NCBI RefSeq assembly: GCF_018688315.1
Contig: NZ_CP061315.1
Location: 1-64,000, forward strand
Source of the DNA: Polynucleobacter sp. AP-Kolm-20A-A1
GTDB lineage: Bacteria > Pseudomonadota > Gammaproteobacteria > Burkholderiales > Burkholderiaceae
Direction: 5' to 3'
DNA: 64,000 bases
Part shown: positions 24,429 to 32,535 of the stretch, in pieces
Layout of the letters: every line of letters starts with the position of its first letter
How positions within the stretch are numbered: the stretch's first letter is position 1
The notes under the pieces: generated by a model
The model's input: the letters and a program-made list of their open reading frames with translations, nothing else
The model's database searches: none
What the model was told of the DNA's origin: nothing
Made by a program: the position numbers and the translations under genes

Positions 24429-26555
24429 ATGCTCACTCCAATCGTTGTTCAGGTCGTCGTTGATAAGCCCCTTGCGCAGGGCTTTGACTACTTGTGGGAC
24501 AAAGATATGCTCGGAGCCGTGCCAGAGCTTGGAACAATAGTAGAGGTGCCTTTTGGGCGTAGCTATCTTATTGGCATGGTAGTAAAAGTAAGCACTCACT
24601 CTGATTATGAGATTGAAAAGTTAAAGAGCGTAACGCGGGTTGCCCCCCTTCCCCCATTGGATCAGGCAGTTTTAAGGCTAATGAATTTTGCTAGCCAGTA
24701 CTACATTCATGCCCTTGGGGAAACTATCATCCCCACTATCCCGGCGATGTGGAAAAAGCCAGACGACTGGGAAAAGATTCCCAAGAAATTGGCAACTGAT
24801 GCAGAAAAGAAAAAGAATAAGAGCCTGCAGGGATCAAGCGAAGGATTCATAGATGAAGGCAATTTGAACGAAGGGCAAAAACTTGCCTTGGAAAAACTTC
24901 GGACATGTCCCGCAGATGCATTTAAAGCAATTCTCCTACAAGGCCAAACTGGCAGTGGAAAGACTGCTGTATTTTTAAATTGGCTCAGTGGAATTTTGGA
25001 GGACGCGAATGCGCAAGTGCTGCTTTTAGTACCCGAAATTAATCTCACGCCGCAATTAGAGCGCAGAGTTAGAGCCTATTTTCCAGATAAAAAAATGGTG
25101 GTACTTCACAGCGGAGTGAGTGAAAAAGTGAGAGGTATCGCTTGGCATGACGCGTTGACGGGCAAGGCTCAAATTATTTTGGGAACACGTTTGGCAGCAT
25201 TAACACCTTTGCCCAATCTGCGTGCGATTGTTGTTGATGAAGAAAATGATCCTTCCTATAAACAACAAGATGGTATTCGTTACTCCGCACGAGATCTGGC
25301 GATCTGGCGCGCCCACGATTTAAAAATTCCAATCTTGCTTGCTTCAGCAACTCCATCACTTGAAACTTGGATGGCCGCTAAAGCAGGACGCTATGAATAT
25401 ATTCGCCTGGATCAACGCGCACAGGGCGCAAGTTTGCCCAAAGTGCATTTAATTAATACGCGTGATCCACAAACCCAATTTAGTCCAGGCGATAGCGAGA
25501 AGCCCCAATCAAAAAGTTTGATTACTAAAACGCTAGCCAATGCGGTCAGCAAGAGTCTTGCCTCCAAAGAACAAAGCTTGATTCTCATTAACCGGCGCGG
25601 CTATGCGCCGGTCCTCAGTTGTGGCGCGTGTTCATGGCTTTCAAAGTGTGAGCAATGCACTTCATACATGGTGCTCCATAAGGCAGGTGCATTGGGTCGG
25701 AAGTCGGTATTAAGCTGCCATCACTGCGGCTTGGTAAAGGCTATTCCAAATTATTGCCCTGATTGTGGAAATGCGGATATGAAAACCTTGGGGCAAGGCA
25801 CCCAAAAGATTGAGGACTCTATTGAAGAAATGTGGCCTGGTGCAAGGGTGCTAAGAGTCGACACAGACTCCAGCAGAAAAAGCAAAGGGGCCGAAGAGTT
25901 ATTTCAGGAGATACATGAGGGTAACGTCGATATCGTTGTTGGAACTCAGATGATTGCAAAGGGCCATGACTATCAAAATATTGGCTTGGTTGCTGTTTTA
26001 GACGCGGATAGCAGGTTGTTCTCGCAAGACTTTAGAGCTGCAGAAAGATTATTTGCACAATTGGTCCAAGTTGCAGGGCGTGCTGGACGTTCAAATAAAG
26101 ACGGTGAAATAGGCGGCGCAATTTATATAGAAACTCAATTTCCAGAGGCGGCTGTTTTCCAGTTTTTACTACGTCACGACGTAGATGGCTTTCTATCGTT
26201 TACTGCAAATGAAAGAAAAGAGGCGGGATTGCCGCCTTTTGCCTATCAAGCCCTTATTCATGCCGAAGCAAAAAATCTGGATAAAGCAATTCAGTTTTTG
26301 AGTGGACTAAAGGGGTATATTAAGGCCCGAGGCCTTATAAATAAAGGACTTAGAGTCTATGACCCGGTTCCCAAACCAGTCATGCGAGTCGCAGGCACAG
26401 AGCGTGCTCAACTATTGGTTGAGTCGGACGAACGCAAGGACTTGCAGGAAATTCTAGAGGCGATAGACCATTATTTGCGTGATCAATCCCAAGGGCGCAT
26501 TAGTAAAGAGGGTCGCATTCGTTGGCTCATTGAGCGCGACCCTATTTCAATCTAA
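24429..26555 (+). CDS. priA: Primosomal protein N' (PriA helicase), DEEN box
   Basis: PriA restarts stalled replication forks by binding branched DNA and reloading the helicase. The 708 residues have an N-terminal 3' DNA-end binding domain, Walker A QGQTGSGKT, an eight-cysteine double zinc site (CGAC, CEQC, CHHC, CPDC) and helicase motifs including GTQMIAKGHDY and QVAGRAGR. The usual DEEH Walker B box reads DEEN (about residue 270; codon AAT at about 25244). The gene ends 3 bases before the convergent gcvH stop. DnaA boxes lie immediately upstream. Confidence 0.95.
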   Translation: MLTPIVVQVVVDKPLAQGFDYLWDKDMLGAVPELGTIVEVPFGRSYLIGMVVKVSTHSDYEIEKLKSVTRVAPLPPLDQAVLRLMNFASQYYIHALGETIIPTIPAMWKKPDDWEKIPKKLATDAEKKKNKSLQGSSEGFIDEGNLNEGQKLALEKLRTCPADAFKAILLQGQTGSGKTAVFLNWLSGILEDANAQVLLLVPEINLTPQLERRVRAYFPDKKMVVLHSGVSEKVRGIAWHDALTGKAQIILGTRLAALTPLPNLRAIVVDEENDPSYKQQDGIRYSARDLAIWRAHDLKIPILLASATPSLETWMAAKAGRYEYIRLDQRAQGASLPKVHLINTRDPQTQFSPGDSEKPQSKSLITKTLANAVSKSLASKEQSLILINRRGYAPVLSCGACSWLSKCEQCTSYMVLHKAGALGRKSVLSCHHCGLVKAIPNYCPDCGNADMKTLGQGTQKIEDSIEEMWPGARVLRVDTDSSRKSKGAEELFQEIHEGNVDIVVGTQMIAKGHDYQNIGLVAVLDADSRLFSQDFRAAERLFAQLVQVAGRAGRSNKDGEIGGAIYIETQFPEAAVFQFLLRHDVDGFLSFTANERKEAGLPPFAYQALIHAEAKNLDKAIQFLSGLKGYIKARGLINKGLRVYDPVPKPVMRVAGTERAQLLVESDERKDLQEILEAIDHYLRDQSQGRISKEGRIRWLIERDPISI

Positions 26556-26558
26556 TGA

Positions 26559-26951
26559 CTACGCGCCAGGGCCCGACTGATAGCTTTCTGGGCTTAGGAG
26601 TTGATTTAATTCAGCAGCAAGATTTTCTTCAGAGCTAGGTTTGATTTTGAATAGCCATACACCATAAGGCTTCTCATTCACAATCTCAGGAGAGGCATCC
26701 ACCTCTTCATTGAGCGCAATAATTTCACCACTTACAGGCGCATGAATATCACTTGCAGCCTTTACTGATTCAATGACGGCGATGGCTTCGCCTTGCTTTA
26801 CTTGTTGACCAAGCTTAGGCGCCTGAAAAAACATCACATCACCAAGCGCCTCTTGTGCATGGTTGCTAATGCCAACCCACACTAAGCCATCACCTTCAAG
26901 GTCGGCCCATTCATGGGTTTCAGCAAATTTAAAAGTATCTTGAGTGTTCAT
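26559..26951 (-). CDS. gcvH: Glycine cleavage system H protein
   Basis: GcvH is the lipoyl carrier of the glycine cleavage complex. The 130-residue protein has the lipoylation site in ESVKAASD, the HEWA motif near residue 13 and a typical length. No gcvT or gcvP is next to it, which is unusual for a system often encoded as one operon. It may also serve as the lipoyl relay to other enzymes. It is convergent with priA. Confidence 0.95.
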   Translation of the reverse strand: MNTQDTFKFAETHEWADLEGDGLVWVGISNHAQEALGDVMFFQAPKLGQQVKQGEAIAVIESVKAASDIHAPVSGEIIALNEEVDASPEIVNEKPYGVWLFKIKPSSEENLAAELNQLLSPESYQSGPGA

Positions 26952-27032
26952 TGTTTATCCTTTGAGATTATTTTATGCCTAGTCTCATACACTAGAGGCT
27001 TGTTAAATAATTAACTCGTACACCGTCCAAAT

Positions 27033-27677
27033 ATGCCAATCAAATTAGGAATAGTCCCTGTTACGCCTTATGAGCAAAACTGCTCTATTTTGGTTTGCCA
27101 AGAAACCGGAGATGCTGCTGTAGTGGACCCGGGCGGGGATATTGAAAAGATCCTTGCAGGCGTTGAGCAGATGTGCGGCAGGGTTAAAAAAATCTTACTG
27201 ACACATGGCCACCTAGATCATTGCGCAGCTGCTAAAGATTTGGCTGATCAGTTAGGCGTGCCTATTGAGGGACCTCAGGAAGATGAGCGTTTCTGGATTG
27301 ATCAATTGCCTGAGCAAACAGTTCGCTTTGGTTTTGGACATGCCAAAGTTTTTGAGCCCGATCGCTGGTTAAATAATGGCGATCATGTGCAGGTTGGCAA
27401 TGTGGATCTTGAGGTATTCCACTGTCCTGGCCACACTCCTGGTCATGTCGTATTTTTTGATAAAGAAGATCGGCTCGCGATTGTTGGCGATGTCCTATTT
27501 GCTGGCTCGATTGGCAGAACAGATTTTCCGCGCGGCAATCACGCAGACTTAATTAATGCGATCAAATCAAAGTTATGGCCCTTAGGCGACGATGTGCAAT
27601 TCGTTCCGGGTCATGGACCAATGTCGACGTTTGGCCAGGAGCGAAAAACCAATCCCTATGTCGGGGATGGCGCTTAA
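27033..27677 (+). CDS. Metallo-beta-lactamase-fold hydrolase (YcbL/glyoxalase II-like)
   Basis: This 214-residue protein has the metal-binding THGHLDHC motif, a CPGHTPGHV segment, GDVLFAGSIGRTD and a final PGHGP, fitting the glyoxalase II-related branch of MBL-fold hydrolases, similar to E. coli YcbL. It lacks the extra C-terminal domain of classical GloB. It probably hydrolyses a thioester such as S-lactoylglutathione. The substrate is inferred from the family only. Confidence 0.85.
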   Translation: MPIKLGIVPVTPYEQNCSILVCQETGDAAVVDPGGDIEKILAGVEQMCGRVKKILLTHGHLDHCAAAKDLADQLGVPIEGPQEDERFWIDQLPEQTVRFGFGHAKVFEPDRWLNNGDHVQVGNVDLEVFHCPGHTPGHVVFFDKEDRLAIVGDVLFAGSIGRTDFPRGNHADLINAIKSKLWPLGDDVQFVPGHGPMSTFGQERKTNPYVGDGA

Positions 27678-27696
27678 AACTTTTACTACTCTGAAA

Positions 27697-27882
27697 TTAG
27701 GTTTTTGCTGAACCGGTACGATGTGTACGGTTATATAAACAGCTGGCGCAGATCCAGCGTTGTTTGCGATTGCTTGTCGGAATCCATGTGCCACCCTCAA
27801 GTCGTTTTTCGCGACTGCAAGAAGAGCAAAATTTCAGGCTCTGAGAGGTTTCTTGGGTAGCTGCTGGAGTCGAGGTAGTCAT
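27697..27882 (-). CDS. Small Cys-rich (zinc-ribbon-like) protein
   Basis: This 61-residue protein has CSSC and, 26 residues on, CASC, a two-knuckle zinc-ribbon pattern, embedded in basic sequence (REKRLEGG, NRKQRWIC, YNRTHR). I recall similar short conserved proteins in Burkholderiales but cannot name a family. The ATG is at 27882; a TTG six bases upstream is an alternative. It lies 41 bases after the desaturase stop on the same strand and is convergent with the MBL hydrolase gene. The conserved cysteine spacing makes it a likely real gene. Confidence 0.6.
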   Translation of the reverse strand: MTTSTPAATQETSQSLKFCSSCSREKRLEGGTWIPTSNRKQRWICASCLYNRTHRTGSAKT

Positions 27883-27923
27883 GGGCAATCCGGGTAAGGC
27901 AAATCTTATACAGAAGATCTATT

Positions 27924-29078
27924 TTACCCGTTTTGTCCCGCTGGAGCTGGGCTCAGCACAACTCGTACTGAATCTGCTGTCTTATTGCCATCAAAATCGA
28001 GCCAAGCCTTGTTTTCGAAGTCATAAAGCTTGCACTTGCGGGCAGTATCGAAATACCAGCCCCAAGAGAACTTTTGCACAAAAATACGCTCTGGAAGGAT
28101 GGTTTCCAGGGTCTGTTGGGCTTCTGGCAGTCGATACAGCGGCACGCTCATGTCTACGTGGTGGGCTGTGTGCTCCATGATGTGGTGCATTAATTTGCCC
28201 CAAATCCAGTTAAAAGTCAGATGAACCGTTGTTGACACAAATGGCTGCGCACGCAACCATTCAGATTTCTTGTCGTACCAAGAAACCTTTGGATGGGTGT
28301 GATGGACGTAGACCACGAAACCAATCATGCCGTTCCAAAACAGGAAAGGAACAGCAAAACCTGTGAGCAGTCCAATCCAAATAGATTGACCAGTTGCAAT
28401 AGCGCCAGCAATTAAGCAGCCAATCCAAACAATTGCAAATGCAGTAACCAGCAAGTTGTCTTTTAAGAAGATTGGGCGATCGCCAGGTTTGTTTTGGGCA
28501 TTTGGGAAGTACTCGCGCCTCCACCAAATTTCAATGAGGTAGTAGAAAACAGGGCCCCAGCCGCTACGATATAAGCGCTCTAGAGCCTTACGCCATGGGG
28601 GAAGCGCGTCATATTCAGATTTTGAAAATGGCGCCCAAACGAAATCAAAACCTTTTAAATTGGTTTGGCCATGGTGAACCACGTTGTGACCAACATCCCA
28701 CAAACTGTATGGTGTGAGTGATGGCAAGAATGCGATGCGGCCTAAAACTTTATTGAGCTCACGATTGGGTGTGTAGCTTTGGTGACATGCATCATGACCC
28801 AAAATAAAGATGCGACCAGTTACAAAGCCTGCAATCAGGCCAAAGATAATTTTGAGCAGAATGCTTTCTGCAAATACAGTTCCTGCAATACAGCCAAGCC
28901 ATAAAAAGGCATCAATCGCTAAGAGCATGATTGCGCGGCCAGTTTCGCCTTGCGTCATAGGAATTAGCCAGCTTCGGATAATTTTCCGGTGAGGCAACGG
29001 TGCCTCAGGTGGCAAAGGATTGGTCAGGGATGGCTCTGAAAGGGCTGAATTTAGATGTGTAGACACGATAAGAATCAA
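27924..29078 (-). CDS. Membrane fatty acid desaturase
   Basis: This 384-residue integral membrane di-iron desaturase has three histidine boxes: HDACH, HNVVHH and HTAHH (from HHIMEHTAHH), with several hydrophobic helices between them. It introduces a double bond into acyl chains, probably of membrane lipids, as do delta-9/delta-12-type bacterial desaturases. The regiospecificity is not predictable by eye. Start choice is uncertain: ATG codons at 29078 and about 28959 are both in frame. It may be co-transcribed with the Cys-rich mini-gene downstream. Confidence 0.85.
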   Translation of the reverse strand: MILIVSTHLNSALSEPSLTNPLPPEAPLPHRKIIRSWLIPMTQGETGRAIMLLAIDAFLWLGCIAGTVFAESILLKIIFGLIAGFVTGRIFILGHDACHQSYTPNRELNKVLGRIAFLPSLTPYSLWDVGHNVVHHGQTNLKGFDFVWAPFSKSEYDALPPWRKALERLYRSGWGPVFYYLIEIWWRREYFPNAQNKPGDRPIFLKDNLLVTAFAIVWIGCLIAGAIATGQSIWIGLLTGFAVPFLFWNGMIGFVVYVHHTHPKVSWYDKKSEWLRAQPFVSTTVHLTFNWIWGKLMHHIMEHTAHHVDMSVPLYRLPEAQQTLETILPERIFVQKFSWGWYFDTARKCKLYDFENKAWLDFDGNKTADSVRVVLSPAPAGQNG

Positions 29079-29148
29079 TAAGTTAGGTGCAAATGATAGC
29101 TGTTTTAATGATTTTGTGCATGATGTAAGTCAAAAACCCCCTCTGTTT

Positions 29149-29224
29149 TGGCGCGCCCGGCAGGAATCGAACCTGCGACCCTTGGCTTCGGAGGCCAATA
29201 CTCTATCCACTGAGCTACGGGCGC
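29149..29224 (-). tRNA. tRNA-Arg (anticodon CCG)
   Basis: On the minus strand a 76-base cloverleaf begins GCGCCCG (29224-29218), which pairs with CGGGCGC near the 3' end. The anticodon loop is CTCCGAA, giving anticodon CCG (codon CGG), and the T-loop is TTCGATT. The CCA end is encoded. Confidence 0.96.
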
Positions 29225-29329
29225 CAGTAGAAAATCTGGCTACCTTGCTATTGTAAGTGCCTATAACCCTACTCTCTAGTTATAATCACGGCAAACCAAC
29301 CCTAAAACCCGTCTAACGATAAAAGTCCT

Positions 29330-29824
29330 ATGAGCGAAGAGCACGGAAATCTAATTAAGTCCCCAAAACAACTCATCATCATGGTGTTTGCAAGCTTCTT
29401 TGTGCCACTCATCATTATTTTGTTGTTAATGGTGTTTGTTAACAATGGCAAGCGTGGCGATTCAACTACTACGACCGAGCAATTGATTAAGCCAGTAGCC
29501 CAGTTAAATTTCAAAGATGCTAGCGCACCAAAAGAGTTGCAGACAGGTGAGCAAGTTTATAAGGCGGTTTGTTCTTCATGCCACGCTTCTGGTGCGGCAG
29601 GCGCTCCGAAATTTGGTGATGCAGGCGCATGGGCTCCACGCTTGGGCAAAGGTTACGATGGATTGCTGACATCCGTACTCAAAGGAAAAGGCGCAATGCC
29701 AGCGCGTGGCGGTGCAAGCCCTGCCGATGTGAGCGATTATGAGTTAGGTCGTGCAGTGGTTTATATGGCAAATGGCGCGGGTGGAAAACTGCCAGAGCCT
29801 AAAGCTCCTGCCGCAGCGAAATAA
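29330..29824 (+). CDS. Membrane-anchored c-type cytochrome (c5-like)
   Basis: This 164-residue protein has an uncleaved-looking membrane anchor (about residues 16-38), a haem-binding CSSCH near residue 85 and a distal MPARGG sequence that probably supplies the axial Met. The C-terminus is Ala/Pro/Lys-rich. The layout matches cytochrome c5-type electron carriers facing the periplasm. A TATAAT at 29281-29286 may be its -10 element, though no good -35 is visible. A bidirectional terminator follows. Confidence 0.85.
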   Translation: MSEEHGNLIKSPKQLIIMVFASFFVPLIIILLLMVFVNNGKRGDSTTTTEQLIKPVAQLNFKDASAPKELQTGEQVYKAVCSSCHASGAAGAPKFGDAGAWAPRLGKGYDGLLTSVLKGKGAMPARGGASPADVSDYELGRAVVYMANGAGGKLPEPKAPAAAK

Positions 29825-29838
29825 AAAAGTAACGCAAT

Positions 29839-29865
29839 AAAAAGCTGGCTACATGCCAGCTTTTT
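29839..29865. terminator. Bidirectional terminator between cytochrome and rsmI
   Basis: An 11-bp perfect stem, AAAAAGCTGGC at 29839-29849 with GCCAGCTTTTT at 29855-29865, has a five-base loop and ends in T on both strands. It serves the two convergent genes and overlaps the last bases of rsmI. Confidence 0.88.
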
Positions 29866-30769
29866 ATTTCTTGTCGTCAGAACTTTTTGCATCTAAGGCA
29901 ATTTGATACGCTTCTTTTTTGGAAAGACCCAGTGTCTGCGAAAGAACTGTAGCAATTTCTTTGCTGCCAAGAAAGGGGCTCAAGGCATTTGCCCACAATA
30001 GAAGTGAGGCATGTTCGGGAGCCTCGTCACTGCTGGCTGGGCGGCCAGCAACAACAATCACGAATTCACCTTTAAGGCTTTCTGCATTATCTAGCCAAGC
30101 GGCAATTTCAGATGCTTGGAGTGAAACCAATTGCTCAAATTTTTTGGTTAACTCACGACACACTAATACTGTACGCGTGGGTTCTAGTGTTGAGCCCAGC
30201 GATAGTAGAGTGTCGCGAATGTGATGAGGAGATTCAAAAAAGACGCTCGTTTTTTTGCTGCTCGAAATATCTTGAAGAATGGCATCGCACTCTTTGCTTT
30301 TGTTGGGCCAAAACCCTAAGAATTGAAAGCGCCCATCCGAATCTAACATCACAGATCCTGACGCGGAGATGGCGCATGACACAGCGCTTGCCCCGGGAAT
30401 CGGAATAACTCTAAAACCCGCTTTTTGCACCGCATTAACCAGGCGGGCTCCTGGGTCTGAAACGCCAGGGGTTCCTGCATCGGAAATGTATGCCCAGCGC
30501 TCATTATTGGCAAGTCGTTGTATGACCGCCTGAGCGCCCTCTAGTTCATTGTGTTCGTGCAGGGCTACACATTTTTTATGTAGGCCAAATTGCTGCAATA
30601 GTGCCACGCTATGACGCGTGTCTTCGCAGGCTATACCATCTACTGCGTCAAGAATATGAAGGCCGCGAAGAGTTATATCACCCAGGTTGCCAATCGGTGT
30701 AGCCACCATATATAGGGCTCCAGCCGGCAAATCTTGCTGCTTTAAAAAATCTAATGAGCCTATTTCCAT
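29864..30769 (-). CDS. rsmI: 16S rRNA (cytidine-1402-2'-O) methyltransferase RsmI
   Basis: RsmI methylates the 2'-OH of C1402 of 16S rRNA using SAM. The hallmarks VATPIGNLGDITLRGL, ACEDTRHS and SDAGTPGVSDPG are all present. The ATG at 30769 gives 301 residues starting MEIGSLDF; an upstream TTG (30805) would add 12 residues that do not resemble the family. The next gene is divergent and encodes a DiaA/GmhA protein, as in the E. coli rsmI-diaA-dolP neighbourhood. Confidence 0.94.
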   Translation of the reverse strand: MEIGSLDFLKQQDLPAGALYMVATPIGNLGDITLRGLHILDAVDGIACEDTRHSVALLQQFGLHKKCVALHEHNELEGAQAVIQRLANNERWAYISDAGTPGVSDPGARLVNAVQKAGFRVIPIPGASAVSCAISASGSVMLDSDGRFQFLGFWPNKSKECDAILQDISSSKKTSVFFESPHHIRDTLLSLGSTLEPTRTVLVCRELTKKFEQLVSLQASEIAAWLDNAESLKGEFVIVVAGRPASSDEAPEHASLLLWANALSPFLGSKEIATVLSQTLGLSKKEAYQIALDAKSSDDKK

Positions 30770-30875
30770 GGGGGTATTGTCTATGCAAGATTGGTGAATA
30801 AGCAAGAGAATACGTTGCTTTTAATGTAGGCCTGCCCCACTACAAGCGATGCGGTGTTTGGCGCATAATATTGCT

Positions 30876-31478
30876 ATGGAAAAAAATACTACTGAACGAT
30901 TGCGCCAGCGCGCTTCCCAGCATTTTTTAGATAGCATTGCCGTCAAGCAAGAGGCTGAAAAAATTCTTCCAGAATTGGTGGCACAGGGCGTGCTTGCAAT
31001 GGTGGATTGTTTGCGTGCGGGCGGCAAGGTGATGGCTTGCGGAAATGGCGGCTCAGCTGCCGATGCGCAGCACTTTGCAGCAGAACTTATTGGGCGATTT
31101 GAAAGAGAGCGCCAAGAACTGGCCGCTATTGCATTAACAACAGACAGCTCGATTTTGACTGCCGTTGGAAATGATTACAGCTATGACGAGGTGTTCAGTA
31201 AACAAGTTCGTGGCCTTGGAAAAAAAGGCGACATCCTGTTAGGAATTTCTACCTCAGGAAATTCGAAGAACGTTATTAGGGCAATTGAAGCAGCGAAAAA
31301 GATGGGCATCAAAATCATCGCGTTGACTGGTAATGGCGGCGGCAAGATTGCGCAACTGTTGGATAAGGATGACGTTCATTTGTGCGCCCCATCAACTCGT
31401 ACTGCTCGTATTCAAGAAACACATTTGGTTTTACTTCACGCGCTTTGTGATGGTGTTGACCACATCTTGTTGGATTAA
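30876..31478 (+). CDS. diaA: SIS-domain protein, DiaA / phosphoheptose isomerase family
   Basis: This 200-residue SIS-domain protein has ACGNGGSAADAQHFAAEL, LTTDSSILTAVGND and GISTSGNSKNV motifs shared by GmhA (heptose synthesis) and DiaA (a DnaA-binding promoter of initiation). I favour DiaA because its neighbours, rsmI and a BON lipoprotein, match the E. coli rsmI-diaA-dolP locus and no heptose genes are near. Sequence alone does not separate the two well. The ATG at 30876 is preferred to the upstream in-frame ATG at 30849 because MEKNTTERL fits the family N-terminus. Confidence 0.8.
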   Translation: MEKNTTERLRQRASQHFLDSIAVKQEAEKILPELVAQGVLAMVDCLRAGGKVMACGNGGSAADAQHFAAELIGRFERERQELAAIALTTDSSILTAVGNDYSYDEVFSKQVRGLGKKGDILLGISTSGNSKNVIRAIEAAKKMGIKIIALTGNGGGKIAQLLDKDDVHLCAPSTRTARIQETHLVLLHALCDGVDHILLD

Positions 31479-31509
31479 TTCTCCCTTAACCCACTTTAAA
31501 AAATATCTA

Positions 31510-32160
31510 ATGCAAATTTCTTCACTCATTAAGTTAATTGTTGCTGTAGTTATTGCTTCGCAACTCACCGCTTGTGGTGTGCTTGCTGTTGGTGGTGTTG
31601 CTGCAACCGCCACTGTTGCTACCGATCGTCGCACCCCAGCCGTACAGGCCATTGACAAGGGAATCGAGCTTGAGGCTGAGAATGCTTTAGCAAAACGCTT
31701 TGGCGATAACGCACACATTAATGTCACCTCATTTAATCAAAAGGTTTTGCTGACGGGTGAAGTAAAGGATGCTGATATCAAAGGAGAGGCAGACGCATAC
31801 TTGAAGTCAATGAAGAATGCGCGCACAGTATTTAATGAATTAATAGTTGGACCTAACAGTAGTTACACGTCACGCGCCAATGATTCTTATCTAGAGTCAA
31901 AGATTAAAACGCAAATGCTATTTACAGAAAAATTACCATCCAACTCAATGGCAATTATTGCTGAGGGAACTAGCGTTTATTTGATGGGCATCTTGACGCA
32001 AGGCGAAGCTGATATGGCGAAGAAAATTGCGAGCAACACCAATGGCGTAAAAGATGTTTATGCATACTTTGACATCATTTCTGAGGCAGAAAAAAATCGT
32101 CTAGAAAAACAAGGCAAGGCAGATGAATCACAGCCAAGCTCCCCGCCAAAATTTCAGTAA
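31510..32160 (+). CDS. BON-domain outer-membrane lipoprotein (DolP-like)
   Basis: This 216-residue lipoprotein has a signal peptide with lipobox LTAC (Cys22), then two BON domains (about 55-115 and 130-195), seen as HINVTSFNQKVLLTGEV and SVYLMGILTQGEA strands. DolP keeps the outer membrane intact in E. coli. The ATG at 31510 is chosen because it starts the signal peptide; the frame stays open upstream into diaA. It follows diaA and precedes a cytochrome gene by 18 bases. Confidence 0.88.
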   Translation: MQISSLIKLIVAVVIASQLTACGVLAVGGVAATATVATDRRTPAVQAIDKGIELEAENALAKRFGDNAHINVTSFNQKVLLTGEVKDADIKGEADAYLKSMKNARTVFNELIVGPNSSYTSRANDSYLESKIKTQMLFTEKLPSNSMAIIAEGTSVYLMGILTQGEADMAKKIASNTNGVKDVYAYFDIISEAEKNRLEKQGKADESQPSSPPKFQ

Positions 32161-32178
32161 AGCGTTTTAGAAAATCCG

Positions 32179-32535
32179 ATGATGATTTGTTTTTGGCGAC
32201 ATGCAAGAAGTATTTTTGTAGTCGCCATTTTCTTTTTTGGTATCGCACTCGCTCATGCTGATGAAGTTGATAGCAAGGCCTATGCGCTCGCAAAGCAAAA
32301 CGCATGTTTAGGTTGTCATGCAACGAACAAAAAGATCGTTGGACCCAGTTTTCAATCTGTTGCGCAGAAATATCAGAATCAATCTGACGCACAAAGTTTT
32401 TTAAAAAACAAAATTGCTAAAGGCGGTGCAGGTTCTTGGGGTGTTGTACCCATGCCTGCGAATAGCAAATTAAGTGACGCAGATTTATCTTTATTGGCGC
32501 GCTGGGTATTGCGTGGCGCCCCAATCGGTAATTAA
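32179..32535 (+). CDS. Small periplasmic c-type cytochrome
   Basis: This 118-residue protein has a Sec signal peptide (hydrophobic core then ALAHA, cleavage near residue 27), one haem motif CLGCH near residue 43 and a distal MPANSKLSD region with the probable axial Met. It resembles class I cytochromes c551/c8. Its stop overlaps the convergent acetyltransferase stop by 4 bases. The redox partner is unknown. Confidence 0.85.
   Translation: MMICFWRHARSIFVVAIFFFGIALAHADEVDSKAYALAKQNACLGCHATNKKIVGPSFQSVAQKYQNQSDAQSFLKNKIAKGGAGSWGVVPMPANSKLSDADLSLLARWVLRGAPIGN

Noticed and set aside
27881..28180. Plus-strand frame opposite the Cys-rich protein and desaturase
   Set aside because: It lies opposite genes with clear family motifs and shows none itself.
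31333..31509. Longer N-terminus for the BON lipoprotein reaching into diaA
   Set aside because: The signal peptide and lipobox require the ATG at 31510.
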